Shown here: positions 1-8,408 of the stretch, one piece after another
How the letters are laid out: each line of letters begins with the position of its first letter
Position numbering within the stretch: position 1 is the stretch's first letter
NCBI RefSeq assembly: GCF_900141745.1
Contig: NZ_FSRM01000001.1
Coordinates: 3,472,001 to 3,536,000, forward strand
DNA length: 64,000 nucleotides
Reading direction: 5' to 3'
From: Paraburkholderia phenazinium
GTDB taxonomy: Bacteria; Pseudomonadota; Gammaproteobacteria; Burkholderiales; Burkholderiaceae
Translations under genes and position numbers: made by a program
Notes under the pieces: generated by a model
What the model was told of the DNA's origin: nothing
Databases searched by the model: none
What the model saw: only the letters and a program-made list of their open reading frames with translations

Positions 1-458
1 GCAGCGGGCTGCGGGGTATCCAGAGCGAGTTCCGCATAGCCGCGGGTGGCCGCCCAGTGATCGGCGAAGGCCAGCAGCAGCGTACCGATGCCGCGCGCCT
101 GCCAGGCCGGTTCGACGCCGAACTGGCGCAGGCTCGCGATATCGTCGCGGCAGTACAGTTCGCAAGGCGACTCGCGATCGGGCGCATACAAGGTCATGGT
201 GCCGACGATGCGGCCATCGCATACAGCCACGTAGCAATCGCCGCGTGAAGCCCGCGAACGCGTCACCGCGACGCTCTGATCGACGCAGCTACAGTTCAGG
301 CCCATCGTGCCGAGCCGCTCAAACGCGCGATGCAGCATGGTTGTGAGCGCATCGAACGAATCGCGCGCCGGATCGAAGCGCCGCAGTTCGATACGGCCAA
401 GGCCGCGCCGGACATACTCGATCCGCTGGGGCTGCTGCAGGGCTGCGCGCTGATTCAT
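1..458 (-). CDS. GNAT family N-acetyltransferase (3' end cut by window edge)
   Basis: Reverse-strand reading gives about 152 residues without a stop before the window edge. The C-terminal part contains the acetyl-CoA pyrophosphate-binding loop of GNAT enzymes (WQARGIGTLLL, QxxGxG type), preceded by a beta strand with the phrase GRIVGTMTL, as is usual in the fold. GNAT enzymes move an acetyl group from acetyl-CoA to an amine; the substrate cannot be read. The ATG at 458 has AAGGTGAG just upstream. The gene points away from the exopolysaccharide genes and is separated from the next minus gene by a hairpin, so it is probably a separate unit. The family call is firm, the role unknown. Confidence 0.8.
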   Translation of the reverse strand, partial: MNQRAALQQPQRIEYVRRGLGRIELRRFDPARDSFDALTTMLHRAFERLGTMGLNCSCVDQSVAVTRSRASRGDCYVAVCDGRIVGTMTLYAPDRESPCELYCRDDIASLRQFGVEPAWQARGIGTLLLAFADHWAATRGYAELALDTPQPA

Positions 459-560
459 ACTCACCTTGACCATCCACATTCATCATCAGGTGATTGAAGT
501 GTAGATTTGGCCTGTGAGCACCCGCAAGAAAAAATGTCGTAAAAACTGCATACATCGCCG

Positions 561-578
561 GGCGGCCGGGTGGCCGCC
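561..578 (-). terminator. Hairpin terminator of the glycosyltransferase gene
   Basis: A perfect 7-bp stem GGCGGCC/GGCCGCC with a four-base loop lies 33 bases past the stop of the minus-strand glycosyltransferase. Read on the minus strand, a run of five T follows about 15 bases later (541-545), so the U-tract is displaced and the terminator may be inefficient. Confidence 0.5.
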
Positions 579-610
579 GCCAAGGCTTGCAGCAGGAAAG
601 CGGGCGTGTA

Positions 611-1705
611 TCAAACGAAGTGACCACACTCGCGGACAATTTCGCCCGTGCTGCCGACGATCGCCGCGGCCGCGATTTCATCCATGCTTGCGCTCCACCT
701 GTCACGCACGACCTTGTCGTGAGCTTGCGCCCCCTCCATGATTTCGCTTCGTTCGAAGTGAGCTTCTGCATGCTTTATATATGCGCCGTAAGCGGCACCT
801 TGCGGCACCAGCACGCCGAAGCCACCGAAGTTCTCCCTGAAAGTTGCGCGGTCAGGAACGACCGGACGGCAGCCACACAGCGCCGCTTCGAGAACCGGCA
901 TGCAGAAGCCCTCGAGGTCCGAGGTCGAAATGACCGTGGCGGAACGACGGTAAATACTCGAAAGTTCGTCATCGCTCAGGCCCGTGAATACCTTGATTCT
1001 CTTTGCGAGCCCTAGCGCCTCGACCTCTTGCGTCAGAACCGGCGCCGCCTCGCGCGGCACGACCATCGCGACAGTCCCCGTGCCCTCGGCGTCTTCCTTG
1101 ACGTATCCCAGCACGCGCTGATAGTTCTTGTGCTCAGCCAACGTCCCCACCCACACCGCTTCGTAGCGTTCACCGGCAGGCGCCTCGCCGACAGAGGACA
1201 GAAACTGCCTGTCTATCGGAACGCCGCAGATGTGGTACGGCAACTTTCCGTAGACCTGATTGATCATGCGTCCAGTCGCATGGGTCACGCTGTAAATAAA
1301 GCCCATTTTTCTGGAAGCCCATGGCAGGTAGTAGCGATAAAACAGAAGCGACTTTCTGTTGCGCGGATAGAAGTACTGGATGATGTCGTGATAGATCGGA
1401 ATCTGCTTTGAAAATGCGAACGGAACCACGTATTCCTGGGATGTCACGACAATCAACGGATAACCCGCCGAGCGCCACGCATCGAACACGAAAGCCCAGT
1501 AAATCACGAGCCAGGGAACGTGCAGCCTGCCGAGGATTCTCAATACGGCATGATTCCGCTGCGCGTCTTCCAGCTCCTTCGCCCCTAGCACGATGACTTC
1601 GCAACCGTGCGACCTGAGCGCCCCGGTCATGTGCGTCAGAAAGCGTGCCATGCTCCCCGGCCCACCCACATTGGCTCCTGGCCCGCATACCAAAACTGAT
1701 TTCAC
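611..1705 (-). CDS. GT4-type glycosyltransferase of the EPS locus
   Basis: A 364-residue GT-B fold glycosyltransferase, predicted to transfer a sugar from a nucleotide donor to the lipid-linked EPS repeat unit at the inner face of the cytoplasmic membrane. The N-terminus KSVLVCGPGANVGGPGSMA is the usual glycine-rich opening of family GT4. The C-terminal half has the EX7E-like motif EGFCMPVLE and the phrase WVGTLAEHKNYQRVL at the start of the donor-binding domain. The start is the GTG at 1705, preceded by GGAGG at a spacing of four bases; a longer reading to 1831 is open but lacks a ribosome site and would put nonsense sequence ahead of the fold. It is divergent from wzy across about 280 bp. 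Donor and acceptor are unknown. Confidence 0.85.
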   Translation of the reverse strand: MKSVLVCGPGANVGGPGSMARFLTHMTGALRSHGCEVIVLGAKELEDAQRNHAVLRILGRLHVPWLVIYWAFVFDAWRSAGYPLIVVTSQEYVVPFAFSKQIPIYHDIIQYFYPRNRKSLLFYRYYLPWASRKMGFIYSVTHATGRMINQVYGKLPYHICGVPIDRQFLSSVGEAPAGERYEAVWVGTLAEHKNYQRVLGYVKEDAEGTGTVAMVVPREAAPVLTQEVEALGLAKRIKVFTGLSDDELSSIYRRSATVISTSDLEGFCMPVLEAALCGCRPVVPDRATFRENFGGFGVLVPQGAAYGAYIKHAEAHFERSEIMEGAQAHDKVVRDRWSASMDEIAAAAIVGSTGEIVRECGHFV

Positions 1706-1894
1706 CTGGCCTCCGCGCAATCGATAAACGTGCGATGAATTAATGGTCCACTGAGCTATACGCGCTCGCCCGCCAACATAGCGGCGTTCGCAGACAGGCC
1801 GTAGACGATCAACCTGACGAGTGTGCGCCACCGATCCGTGCGGCGCCGCCGAAAATTAGTCGTTTGACGCCGCGCGTCCGAATGGCGGGGTACC

Positions 1895-1929
1895 CACTGT
1901 TATATTCAGAAAAAAAGGGGGATACGGTC
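1895..1929 (+). promoter_or_regulatory. Extended -10 promoter and G-rich leader upstream of wzy
   Basis: The sequence CACTGTTATATTC contains an extended -10 box (TGT followed by TATATT at 1901-1906) without a recognisable -35 box. GGGGGATACGGT follows at 1917-1928, just before a short leader reading frame. Almost the same arrangement lies at 8367-8405 in front of a plus-strand glycosyltransferase gene, which supports a real shared control element. Promoter activity is inferred. Confidence 0.55.
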
Positions 1930-1983
1930 ATGGCAAATACCATCTGCCGGGGCGATCCATGTGGAACAAGAGAGAGCCCGTGA
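1930..1983 (+). CDS. Possible 17-residue leader peptide coupled to wzy
   Basis: ATG at 1930 opens the frame MANTICRGDPCGTRESP, which stops at TGA 1981-1983. The stop overlaps the wzy ATG at 1983 by one base (TGATG), the classic arrangement for translational coupling. A GGGGG run lies 8-13 bases ahead of the ATG. No family is recognisable; the peptide may only serve to deliver ribosomes to wzy, or may be chance. Confidence 0.3.
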   Translation: MANTICRGDPCGTRESP

Positions 1984-3407
1984 TGCGCAATTTCTTCACT
2001 TCGTTCTGGCTATGGATCTTCCTGTTGCCGCTCGCGCTGGACTACAAGGCGGCCGACGACGCGCGCAGCCATCTCGCGCAGATCCTGCTCGTCATACCGG
2101 TGCTAGGCGCCGGCTTCGTCCTCGAACTGATTGCACCACGCTTTGCACGCAAGGCCAAGCTTCGTTCGATCGTCAGCGTTGCGGTGATGGTGACTGTCCT
2201 CGGCAGCATCGTGCCGCAACTGCTGGAAGGTAACGATTTCGGCAACTACCTGCGCGTTCTGCTGCCATTTCTGCTGTTCCTGCTCGGCTACCGGGTAATG
2301 TGCCATCCCTGGCACGAACAACGCATCGGGCAGATCGAGAAGGCCCTGTTCTGGGCGAACGTCCTCTGTCTGCTGTTCACGCTGGTGTACGGCATGAAAA
2401 CCACGGCCACCGGTCTCGACGACGTCCGCTACCGCATCGTCTCCCCCACCTTCCTGGTCCTTCAGGCTGCCCTGCTCCACGAATTCGTCATTGCGAAGCG
2501 CTTTACCAAGTTCTCTATCTTCATCTTCATGATCACGGTGGTGATCGAACTGCTAAGCGTTACGCGAAGCCTGATGCTGGGCACACTGCTCCTGCTCATG
2601 CTGGCGACCTGGCTGGGTGCGCCGTCGATCCATCGTCTGATGCGCGCAGTGCTGCGCGCGGCGCTCGTCGCCGTCATCTGCGGTGCGGTGATCGCAGGCG
2701 GAGCCTCGTTCTTCCCGACCGTCGCCGAACACTGGACTATCCGCATGTCCGCATCGAAGGCGACCGAGTCGGGCAGAGATCCCACCACGATAACGCGTCT
2801 GGCTGAAATGAAGGATCAGTATGACCAGATCACGTCTTCGCCCGATTCGCTGCTGTTCGGCAAGGGCTATGGACACTATTACCGCTACTCTCCGTCGTAT
2901 TTACCGGATCTGGCAGGACAGATCAGTGCCAAGGACTTCTACGCAATCCACGAGTGGTTCGCCGGGCACAACTTCTGGGTCTACCAGTTGTTCGCAGGCG
3001 GCATCGTATTCGGTCTTGCGCTACCGTTAGCGCTGCTCTACTCGCTCTACCGCTGCTGCATCGCTTACAGAAAATGGCGGGCAGTCGCACCCAATTCACT
3101 GTACCTGCCGGTGATGGGACGCGCGATTCTGATGGTGGCGGCCTTGCCGGCGACGTCGATAGGTGGCAATCCGCTCGGCCCACGCTTTGCGGGGCTGGTG
3201 TTCGGTGTCGCCTTGGGCCTGATGATCTCGATGCACGCGCACCTGCATCGGATGCACGTAGCACGCACTCGCCGCGCGATGCCGATCAACGTTGCGCGCG
3301 CCAGGCTGAACGCGGGCGTCACGGGTGTGAAGGGCATGCCGCACCTGCCTGGTGTGCCCGGGGTGACTCGTGTGCCGGGCTCGTCCGGAATGCCGGGCAT
3401 GCAATAG
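1983..3407 (+). CDS. EPS polymerase, Wzy/O-antigen ligase-like membrane protein
   Basis: A 474-residue, very hydrophobic protein with about ten to twelve predicted membrane segments, a long soluble loop near residues 245-320, and a soluble Arg-rich tail. This is the build of Wzy polymerases, which join undecaprenyl-linked repeat units at the periplasmic face. Sequence identity within this family is low, so the call rests on topology and on its place in a Wzx/Wzy cluster. The start chosen is the ATG at 1983, with GAGAG seven bases upstream and coupled to a leader frame; an in-frame ATG at 1959 is the alternative. The last 30 residues form Gly-X-Y-like triplets (positions 3315-3404), which is not normal for Wzy. 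It is a single plus-strand gene between minus-strand neighbours. Confidence 0.75.
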   Translation: MRNFFTSFWLWIFLLPLALDYKAADDARSHLAQILLVIPVLGAGFVLELIAPRFARKAKLRSIVSVAVMVTVLGSIVPQLLEGNDFGNYLRVLLPFLLFLLGYRVMCHPWHEQRIGQIEKALFWANVLCLLFTLVYGMKTTATGLDDVRYRIVSPTFLVLQAALLHEFVIAKRFTKFSIFIFMITVVIELLSVTRSLMLGTLLLLMLATWLGAPSIHRLMRAVLRAALVAVICGAVIAGGASFFPTVAEHWTIRMSASKATESGRDPTTITRLAEMKDQYDQITSSPDSLLFGKGYGHYYRYSPSYLPDLAGQISAKDFYAIHEWFAGHNFWVYQLFAGGIVFGLALPLALLYSLYRCCIAYRKWRAVAPNSLYLPVMGRAILMVAALPATSIGGNPLGPRFAGLVFGVALGLMISMHAHLHRMHVARTRRAMPINVARARLNAGVTGVKGMPHLPGVPGVTRVPGSSGMPGMQ

Positions 3408-3440
3408 CGCAGCCTGGCGACGAGACAGAAGCAGAAGCGA

Positions 3441-3467
3441 TTACGCGTAATGCCTGCCTACGCGTAA
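3441..3467. terminator. Palindromic hairpin between convergent wzy and rmlC-like genes
   Basis: The arms TTACGCGTA and TACGCGTAA form a perfect 9-bp stem with a nine-base loop. The right arm runs into the last codons of the minus-strand epimerase gene. It could end transcription from both sides. There is only a short A/T run after it on the plus strand. Confidence 0.5.
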
Positions 3468-4009
3468 AACTCGCTCTCGTACAGCCGCTTGCCGGCTTCG
3501 TCCTTGGGCGCGAGGATGGGCGCAAACTCGATCGGCCAGTCGATGCCGATATCCGGGTCGCTCCACAGGATGCTGCGCTCGTGTTCGGGATACCAGTAGT
3601 CGGTTGCCCTGCACAGGCACTCGGCCATATCCGACATCACCACGAAGCCATGCGCGAATCCGGGCGGCACCCACATTTGCCGGCGGTTGGCTGCGCTCAG
3701 ATGCACGCCGATCCATTTTCCGAAGGTATGCGAACTAAGGCGGACATCCACCGCCACATCGAAGACGTCTCCCACTACTACACGCATGAGCTTGCCCTGC
3801 GGGCGGTGAATCTGGTAATGCAGACCACGCAACACGCCGCACTTCGAGCGTGAATGATCGTCCTGTACGAATTCGACGCCACCGGCCACCGACTCGGCGA
3901 ATTCGTCGGCGTTGAATGTTTCGAACGAGCTGCCCGCCTCGTCGCAGAACAGGTCTGTTTCGACGATCTTGACTTCCGGAAGCGCCGTTCGTGTCACCTT
4001 GATGCTCAT
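3458..4009 (-). CDS. rmlC: RmlC-like dTDP-4-dehydrorhamnose 3,5-epimerase family protein
   Basis: A 183-residue cupin of the RmlC family, which epimerises C3 and C5 of 4-keto-6-deoxy nucleotide sugars. The family signature GVLRGLHYQ with the catalytic His, the following QGKLMRV, and the motifs PPGFAHGFVV and DYWYPEHERSILWSDP are all present, and length is typical. The ATG at 4009 matches the usual family N-terminus. An upstream in-frame ATG at 4141 has a better ribosome site (AGGAG) and would add 44 residues of unfamiliar sequence, so the true start needs care. No rmlA, rmlB or rmlD is in the window, so the real substrate may be made elsewhere in the genome or may not be dTDP-rhamnose precursor. 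Confidence 0.8.
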   Translation of the reverse strand: MSIKVTRTALPEVKIVETDLFCDEAGSSFETFNADEFAESVAGGVEFVQDDHSRSKCGVLRGLHYQIHRPQGKLMRVVVGDVFDVAVDVRLSSHTFGKWIGVHLSAANRRQMWVPPGFAHGFVVMSDMAECLCRATDYWYPEHERSILWSDPDIGIDWPIEFAPILAPKDEAGKRLYESEFYA

Positions 4010-4237
4010 GCCGCTCTTCCCGTGAAGAGGTGCTGCCGTCCCGCCATGAGGACCGGCGCGTCGACTGGCTAGCCGTTCGTAACCGCTGCACACACTGCGC
4101 GTGACGCCCTGCTTCGCAGCATGTGAAAAATGTGCGCTCATGCGATCACTCCTTCGATCCCGCGGGCGATCGCCAGGCACCGCTTCGCCAGAGATCCTGC
4201 GCCCCGTCGACGACACGTGGGCACTCAAAAACCTGCA

Positions 4238-5485
4238 TCACGTCCTCTTCACACTCCGGTAAAACATCCAGCCGGCGCTGCCGACGAGACCCACTGTCAT
4301 GGACCACGCCACACCCGTGACGCCCCAGAAGTGCGTCGCAGGCGGCACGGTGATGACGAGCGTGATGATCTGCAGAACCGCAGCCTGGGTCGCTACCTTC
4401 GGCAACCCGATTGCACGCACGTAGGCAACCAGCACGGCGATGAGCGAGCCGATCGCCATGTTGATGACAAAGATCCTGAAGAGTGGTACCGCAGACATCC
4501 AGGCCGGTCCGAGCACGAACATGAACAGCGGCCCGGCGACGGCGCGCAACACGAGCACCAGAAGCACCAGCCCAACCGTAGCGATGGCAAAGTAGCGCAC
4601 AAACAGCTTTTGCGCCGAGCCGTCCTCGCGCCGATGATGGGCGGAAAAGGTCGGAAACAGGTACTGCTGCATGGCGATGGCCGCGTCCGCGAGCAACATC
4701 TGCGCAAACTTCGACGACATCTGATAAGCGCCCAGCGCCGCCGGCCCAAGCAGTTTGCCGACCAGCACCTTGTCGAACTGGTTGAGCAGCAGGTTGACGA
4801 TACTGCCCGCCCAGATCCAGCGGCTGAAGTTCACGTAATGACCAATGCCGTGCCACGACAGACGAACCGGCGGCCGTGGCGACATCGTGGTCCACGTCAG
4901 CGCCGTCTTCAGCGTCTCTCCGGCGATCATGCCGATCAACATGGCGTAAGCACCTGTACCCGCCCAGGCACACGCGAGTCCGAGCGCGCAATCGGTAAAC
5001 GCCGCTGAGGTTTCGACGCCAGCCAGCTGCTGAAAACTCCGCTCGCGCTGAAGCATGAAATATGCTGGCGAGGCGAGGCCACGGATCAGCGGCAACGCAG
5101 CGGCCAGTTGCAACAGCAACAGCGAACCGCCCAGATGGAATTGCGAATTCATGAGCGGTGCAAGCGCGATCAACAGCAGCGCAATCATGGCGCCACGTGT
5201 GGTCAGCGTCGTCCACACCGCACCGAGTTCCGTGCGAGTGGGCGTGCTCTTCGCCTGCACCACGGCCTGGGCGAGGCCGGTATCGCTCAGGGACTCGGCA
5301 ATCGCCACCGCGAGCAACGCGACACTGACGCTACCGATCGCAGACGGTCCGAGCAGACGTCCAATCGCGAGAAATTTGATCGCCACGAGGCCACGTACGA
5401 CAATCTGCTGGATCAGGACCCAGGTCGCCGCACTGCTATTGAAAGCAGGCCTCATCGAGACAAGCGGAACCCTGATCGATCTCAC
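4238..5485 (-). CDS. Wzx-type polysaccharide flippase (MOP superfamily)
   Basis: A 415-residue integral membrane protein with about twelve predicted helices, the size and build of polysaccharide flippases that move undecaprenyl-diphosphate-linked repeat units across the inner membrane. The N-terminal stretch (QIVVRGLVAIKFLAIGRLLG) and the phrase NQFDKVLVGKLLGPAALGAY in the middle are typical of the PST/Wzx branch. The start is GTG at 5485, with GGGGAGG six bases upstream. It is separated from the rmlC-like gene by 228 bp, so co-transcription is possible but not tight. Together with wzy, wza and wzc it completes a Wzx/Wzy-dependent assembly route. Confidence 0.85.
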   Translation of the reverse strand: MRSIRVPLVSMRPAFNSSAATWVLIQQIVVRGLVAIKFLAIGRLLGPSAIGSVSVALLAVAIAESLSDTGLAQAVVQAKSTPTRTELGAVWTTLTTRGAMIALLLIALAPLMNSQFHLGGSLLLLQLAAALPLIRGLASPAYFMLQRERSFQQLAGVETSAAFTDCALGLACAWAGTGAYAMLIGMIAGETLKTALTWTTMSPRPPVRLSWHGIGHYVNFSRWIWAGSIVNLLLNQFDKVLVGKLLGPAALGAYQMSSKFAQMLLADAAIAMQQYLFPTFSAHHRREDGSAQKLFVRYFAIATVGLVLLVLVLRAVAGPLFMFVLGPAWMSAVPLFRIFVINMAIGSLIAVLVAYVRAIGLPKVATQAAVLQIITLVITVPPATHFWGVTGVAWSMTVGLVGSAGWMFYRSVKRT

Positions 5486-5619
5486 AGCGGACCTCCCCTT
5501 TAGTATTTGCTACAGCATGCCTGACACGGTAACGCGGCTGTTTATGCGGGGACCGCCATCTCCTAGCCGATATCGGCCCCGCGCAGGCCTGTGACAATGT
5601 TTTTCGCTACCTTCGGGGT

Positions 5620-6891
5620 ATGACAAAAGACACTATCCTCGTGATCGAACCCGACTTCTCCGGACACCGTTGGCGCTATGCCGAGTGGGCCGGACAAGCG
5701 TGTGTCGAAGCCGGCTACCAGTGCGTCATCGTGACCGCCTCGGCGAACGCGACGCATCCGCTTGCGCAACGCCTTGCCGCCGGTAACCGCAACGACAACG
5801 GCACCGGCAGCAACGCGGACCTGCAGATCACCTTCGTCGACCCGCCTGCCGAAGCGAGCCGCGCGAGCCTCAGCTCAGTGAGCTACGTGCGCTACTTCCG
5901 CCATTTCCAGCACATCTATCGCACCGTCAGCCGCGAGTACCGCGTGGTGCTGGCAGTCGTACCGTATGTGGACTACTTCTTTTATGCGTTGCCATTTCTC
6001 GGCTCACCGTTCGGCAACACACCGTGGATCGGCATCACGATGCGTGCGGCCTTCCATCATCACGAGGCTGGCGTGCGCGCACCGCGCCGTCCGCTGGTCA
6101 ATGCCATCAAGGAGCAGCTATTTCGCCGCGCAGTGCGGACAAGCGGCCTGAAAACCTTGCTGACCATCGACCCGACGCTCTCCGACTGGTGCGCGAGCCA
6201 TCCTGAACCCGGCGCTGCGCCGGTGCAGTATCTCGCCGACCCCTCCCCTGATGCCGTGCCTGGCGACCCGTGGCTCGCCCGCGAGCGGCTCGGTCTGCCC
6301 GGCTACGGGCAGTATGTGCTGGTGTATGGCTCGATCGGCGAACGCAAGGGCATCTTCGAGCTCATCGAGGCGCTGGCTGCGCGAGAGGACGCACCGACGC
6401 TGGTGATCGCCGGCGCCCAGGAGAAGGACGCACGAGCGCCTCTGCGCGACGCGCTCGCGCAACTGAGCCCCGAGCCCGTGGTGCTCGACCGCTTCATCGA
6501 CAGCGACGCCGAACAGGATCTCTTCTCGGCCTGCGACATCATCTGGCTCGGCTATAAAGGACACTACGGCATGAGCGGCGTGCTGGTGCAGGCGTATCGC
6601 GCAGGGCGGCCGGTCATCGCCACAGCGGACGGACTGATTGGCTGGTTTTGCCGGGACGGCGAACTGGGCCCGGTGATCGACGATCTCACGCCAGACTCGA
6701 TCAATCAGGCTCTCGACACGCTGCTGGATTCCATCTGGGTGAGGCCGGGCGCATCGAACGGCCATCTGCTCGAGCGCAACACCCTGGCTCACTTCAAGCA
6801 GACGCTGCAGTCCGCGATTCAAGTGTCGTCGGCGCGCCAGACTCGCGGCGCGGCCTCACTGCCCACTCAGGCGGCAGTGCCACGCCCATAA
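5620..6891 (+). CDS. Putative glycosyltransferase of the EPS locus
   Basis: A 423-residue soluble protein with a two-domain GT-B layout. The N-terminus (ILVIEPDFSGHRWRYAEW) and the donor-domain opening VLVYGSIGERKGIFELIEAL at about residue 230 resemble GT4-like transferases, followed by an ACDIIWLGYKGHYGMSGVL segment in the place of the EX7E region. The acidic motif is weak, so it may be a divergent member. It should act at the cytoplasmic membrane on the growing repeat unit. The ATG at 5620 has only a weak ribosome site (CGGGG very close). The gene is a lone plus-strand unit between the flippase and acyltransferase genes, both minus. Confidence 0.7.
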   Translation: MTKDTILVIEPDFSGHRWRYAEWAGQACVEAGYQCVIVTASANATHPLAQRLAAGNRNDNGTGSNADLQITFVDPPAEASRASLSSVSYVRYFRHFQHIYRTVSREYRVVLAVVPYVDYFFYALPFLGSPFGNTPWIGITMRAAFHHHEAGVRAPRRPLVNAIKEQLFRRAVRTSGLKTLLTIDPTLSDWCASHPEPGAAPVQYLADPSPDAVPGDPWLARERLGLPGYGQYVLVYGSIGERKGIFELIEALAAREDAPTLVIAGAQEKDARAPLRDALAQLSPEPVVLDRFIDSDAEQDLFSACDIIWLGYKGHYGMSGVLVQAYRAGRPVIATADGLIGWFCRDGELGPVIDDLTPDSINQALDTLLDSIWVRPGASNGHLLERNTLAHFKQTLQSAIQVSSARQTRGAASLPTQAAVPRP

Positions 6892-6932
6892 GTGGCTCCT
6901 TGAGCAGTTCCCTGAGCAGGGATTTAAGCGAA

Positions 6933-6964
6933 GAACCCCTAAGCAATGCCTGCCAGTGGGGTTC
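6933..6964. terminator. Hairpin between convergent glycosyltransferase and acyltransferase genes
   Basis: The arms GAACCCC (6933-6939) and GGGGTTC (6958-6964) are perfect complements around an 18-base loop, placed between two converging genes. No T-run follows directly, so efficiency is uncertain. Confidence 0.4.
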
Positions 6965-6969
6965 CTCTG

Positions 6970-8136
6970 TTACGAGACCTGTCCGCCGACCGCCGGCACT
7001 TCCAGTTCCTCCGGCATGCCCTCGCCCTTCGCGCCCTTGCGGCGAGCCGGGAAAATCGCATCGCGGATACGCAGGAACGGGAACTCGATGGCGCGCGTCG
7101 TCACATAGCCGATCACGATCGCAATCGCAAACTGCGCGATCAGCACCGGCGCCCATGCGGCGATGGCCGGCACATGCAATGCGGCGAACTTGCGGATCAA
7201 CATGTCGCCGGGTGCAAGCGCCAGCGAGTGCCACAGGTAGATACCGTACGAGTAGACGCCGATCCACGCCACCGCACGGAACAGCCATGCTTCGCGCAGC
7301 TTCTGCGAGTACTCGATGGTCAGCACGATCAACGCGCAAAAGCCGAGCGCCTGGATCGTGTAACCGATGCTCTCGTCGAGCGGAATGTTCTTCGTGGCGA
7401 GCACGAGCCATGCAACAAGCGCCAGCACCAGCGCTATCAGGGTTTTCTTGTGCGCGGCCAGGCGGCGATAAAGCTCCGGCTTCATCCAGTACACCGCCGC
7501 CAGAATCACGCCGAACAGCAGGCTGTCGATGCGGTATTGCGTGTAGAAGAACGCGGCATCCAGATTGCCGTTCGCGACCACCGCGCAGCGCGCCGCCAGT
7601 ACGATCACGCAGATGGTCAGCAGCGTGGCGATGACCGCATTCGCCCGCAGTCTGAGCGCCGCGACGATCATCAGGAGTGCTGGCAGAAACAGATAGAAGT
7701 GCTCTTCGACCGCCAGACTCCACGTCTGACTAATCGAGGAGCCCAGATAGTTCTGCATATGCGTGAGATTCTGAACCAGGAAAGTGCTGGCCGGATGGCG
7801 TCCCGAGAGCACATGGAACAGGATCAGCACATAGTAGGCGGGCCAGATCTTGAAGATCCGCCGGATAATGAAGCGTCGCGCATCGATGTGGCCCACCTTG
7901 GCATACTGCTTGAGCAGCAGCCCACCCACGAGGAAACCGCTCAACGTGAAGAACAAGTTGACCCCTTCACGGCCGAAACTCTTCAGCGGATACTCGATGG
8001 CCGCGATAATCGCACTGCCCGTTTGTACGCTGTGGAAATGAAAACCCATCACCGCAATGATCGCAATGCCCCGAATGAAATCGAGCTCGATCGAGCGTTG
8101 GGGCCCTTTGCTATTTTCTGTCCCAAACCAGCGCAT
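6970..8136 (-). CDS. Acyltransferase_3 (OafA-like) membrane acyltransferase
   Basis: A 388-residue membrane protein of the acyltransferase-3 family, which uses acyl-CoA (usually acetyl-CoA) to decorate sugars of surface polysaccharides. The N-terminal family signature RSIELDFIRGIAIIAVMGFH carries the conserved Arg and His residues, and NLFFTLSGFLVGGLL, the second family block, follows about 50 residues later. About ten membrane helices are visible. The ATG at 8136 has AGGGGG at good distance. The gene is convergent with the glycosyltransferase ending at 6891 and divergent from the one starting at 8409. It most likely adds acetyl groups to the EPS; the acceptor residue is unknown. Confidence 0.88.
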   Translation of the reverse strand: MRWFGTENSKGPQRSIELDFIRGIAIIAVMGFHFHSVQTGSAIIAAIEYPLKSFGREGVNLFFTLSGFLVGGLLLKQYAKVGHIDARRFIIRRIFKIWPAYYVLILFHVLSGRHPASTFLVQNLTHMQNYLGSSISQTWSLAVEEHFYLFLPALLMIVAALRLRANAVIATLLTICVIVLAARCAVVANGNLDAAFFYTQYRIDSLLFGVILAAVYWMKPELYRRLAAHKKTLIALVLALVAWLVLATKNIPLDESIGYTIQALGFCALIVLTIEYSQKLREAWLFRAVAWIGVYSYGIYLWHSLALAPGDMLIRKFAALHVPAIAAWAPVLIAQFAIAIVIGYVTTRAIEFPFLRIRDAIFPARRKGAKGEGMPEELEVPAVGGQVS

Positions 8137-8366
8137 GATTTTTCCCCCTGACACGGAATTGACGTGTTCAAAACGTGTTTCCGCGATCCGTCCTCTTATC
8201 TTCTTGTGACGGATACGGTTTGATCCGCCAACATCACGGCTTTCACGGCCATTGTGTGTACTGTTGGCGAACTCCAACACCCGTGTGCGAAGACGTACCA
8301 AGGCAGCAGTCGATTCACGCCGAAGGCTAGCCGCCTTGCGCCTCGCGAGGCGGTTACGCGAATGTG

Positions 8367-8408
8367 CACTGCTATATTCGAAACCATAATTGGGGGGAAT
8401 ACGGTGCC
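8367..8408 (+). promoter_or_regulatory. Extended -10 promoter and G-rich leader, second copy
   Basis: CACTGCTATATTC (8367-8379) has the extended -10 arrangement TGC plus TATATT, and GGGGGGAATACGGT follows at 8392-8405. Both blocks match the element at 1895-1928 upstream of wzy, with 12 instead of 9 bases between them. No -35 box is evident. Confidence 0.55.
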
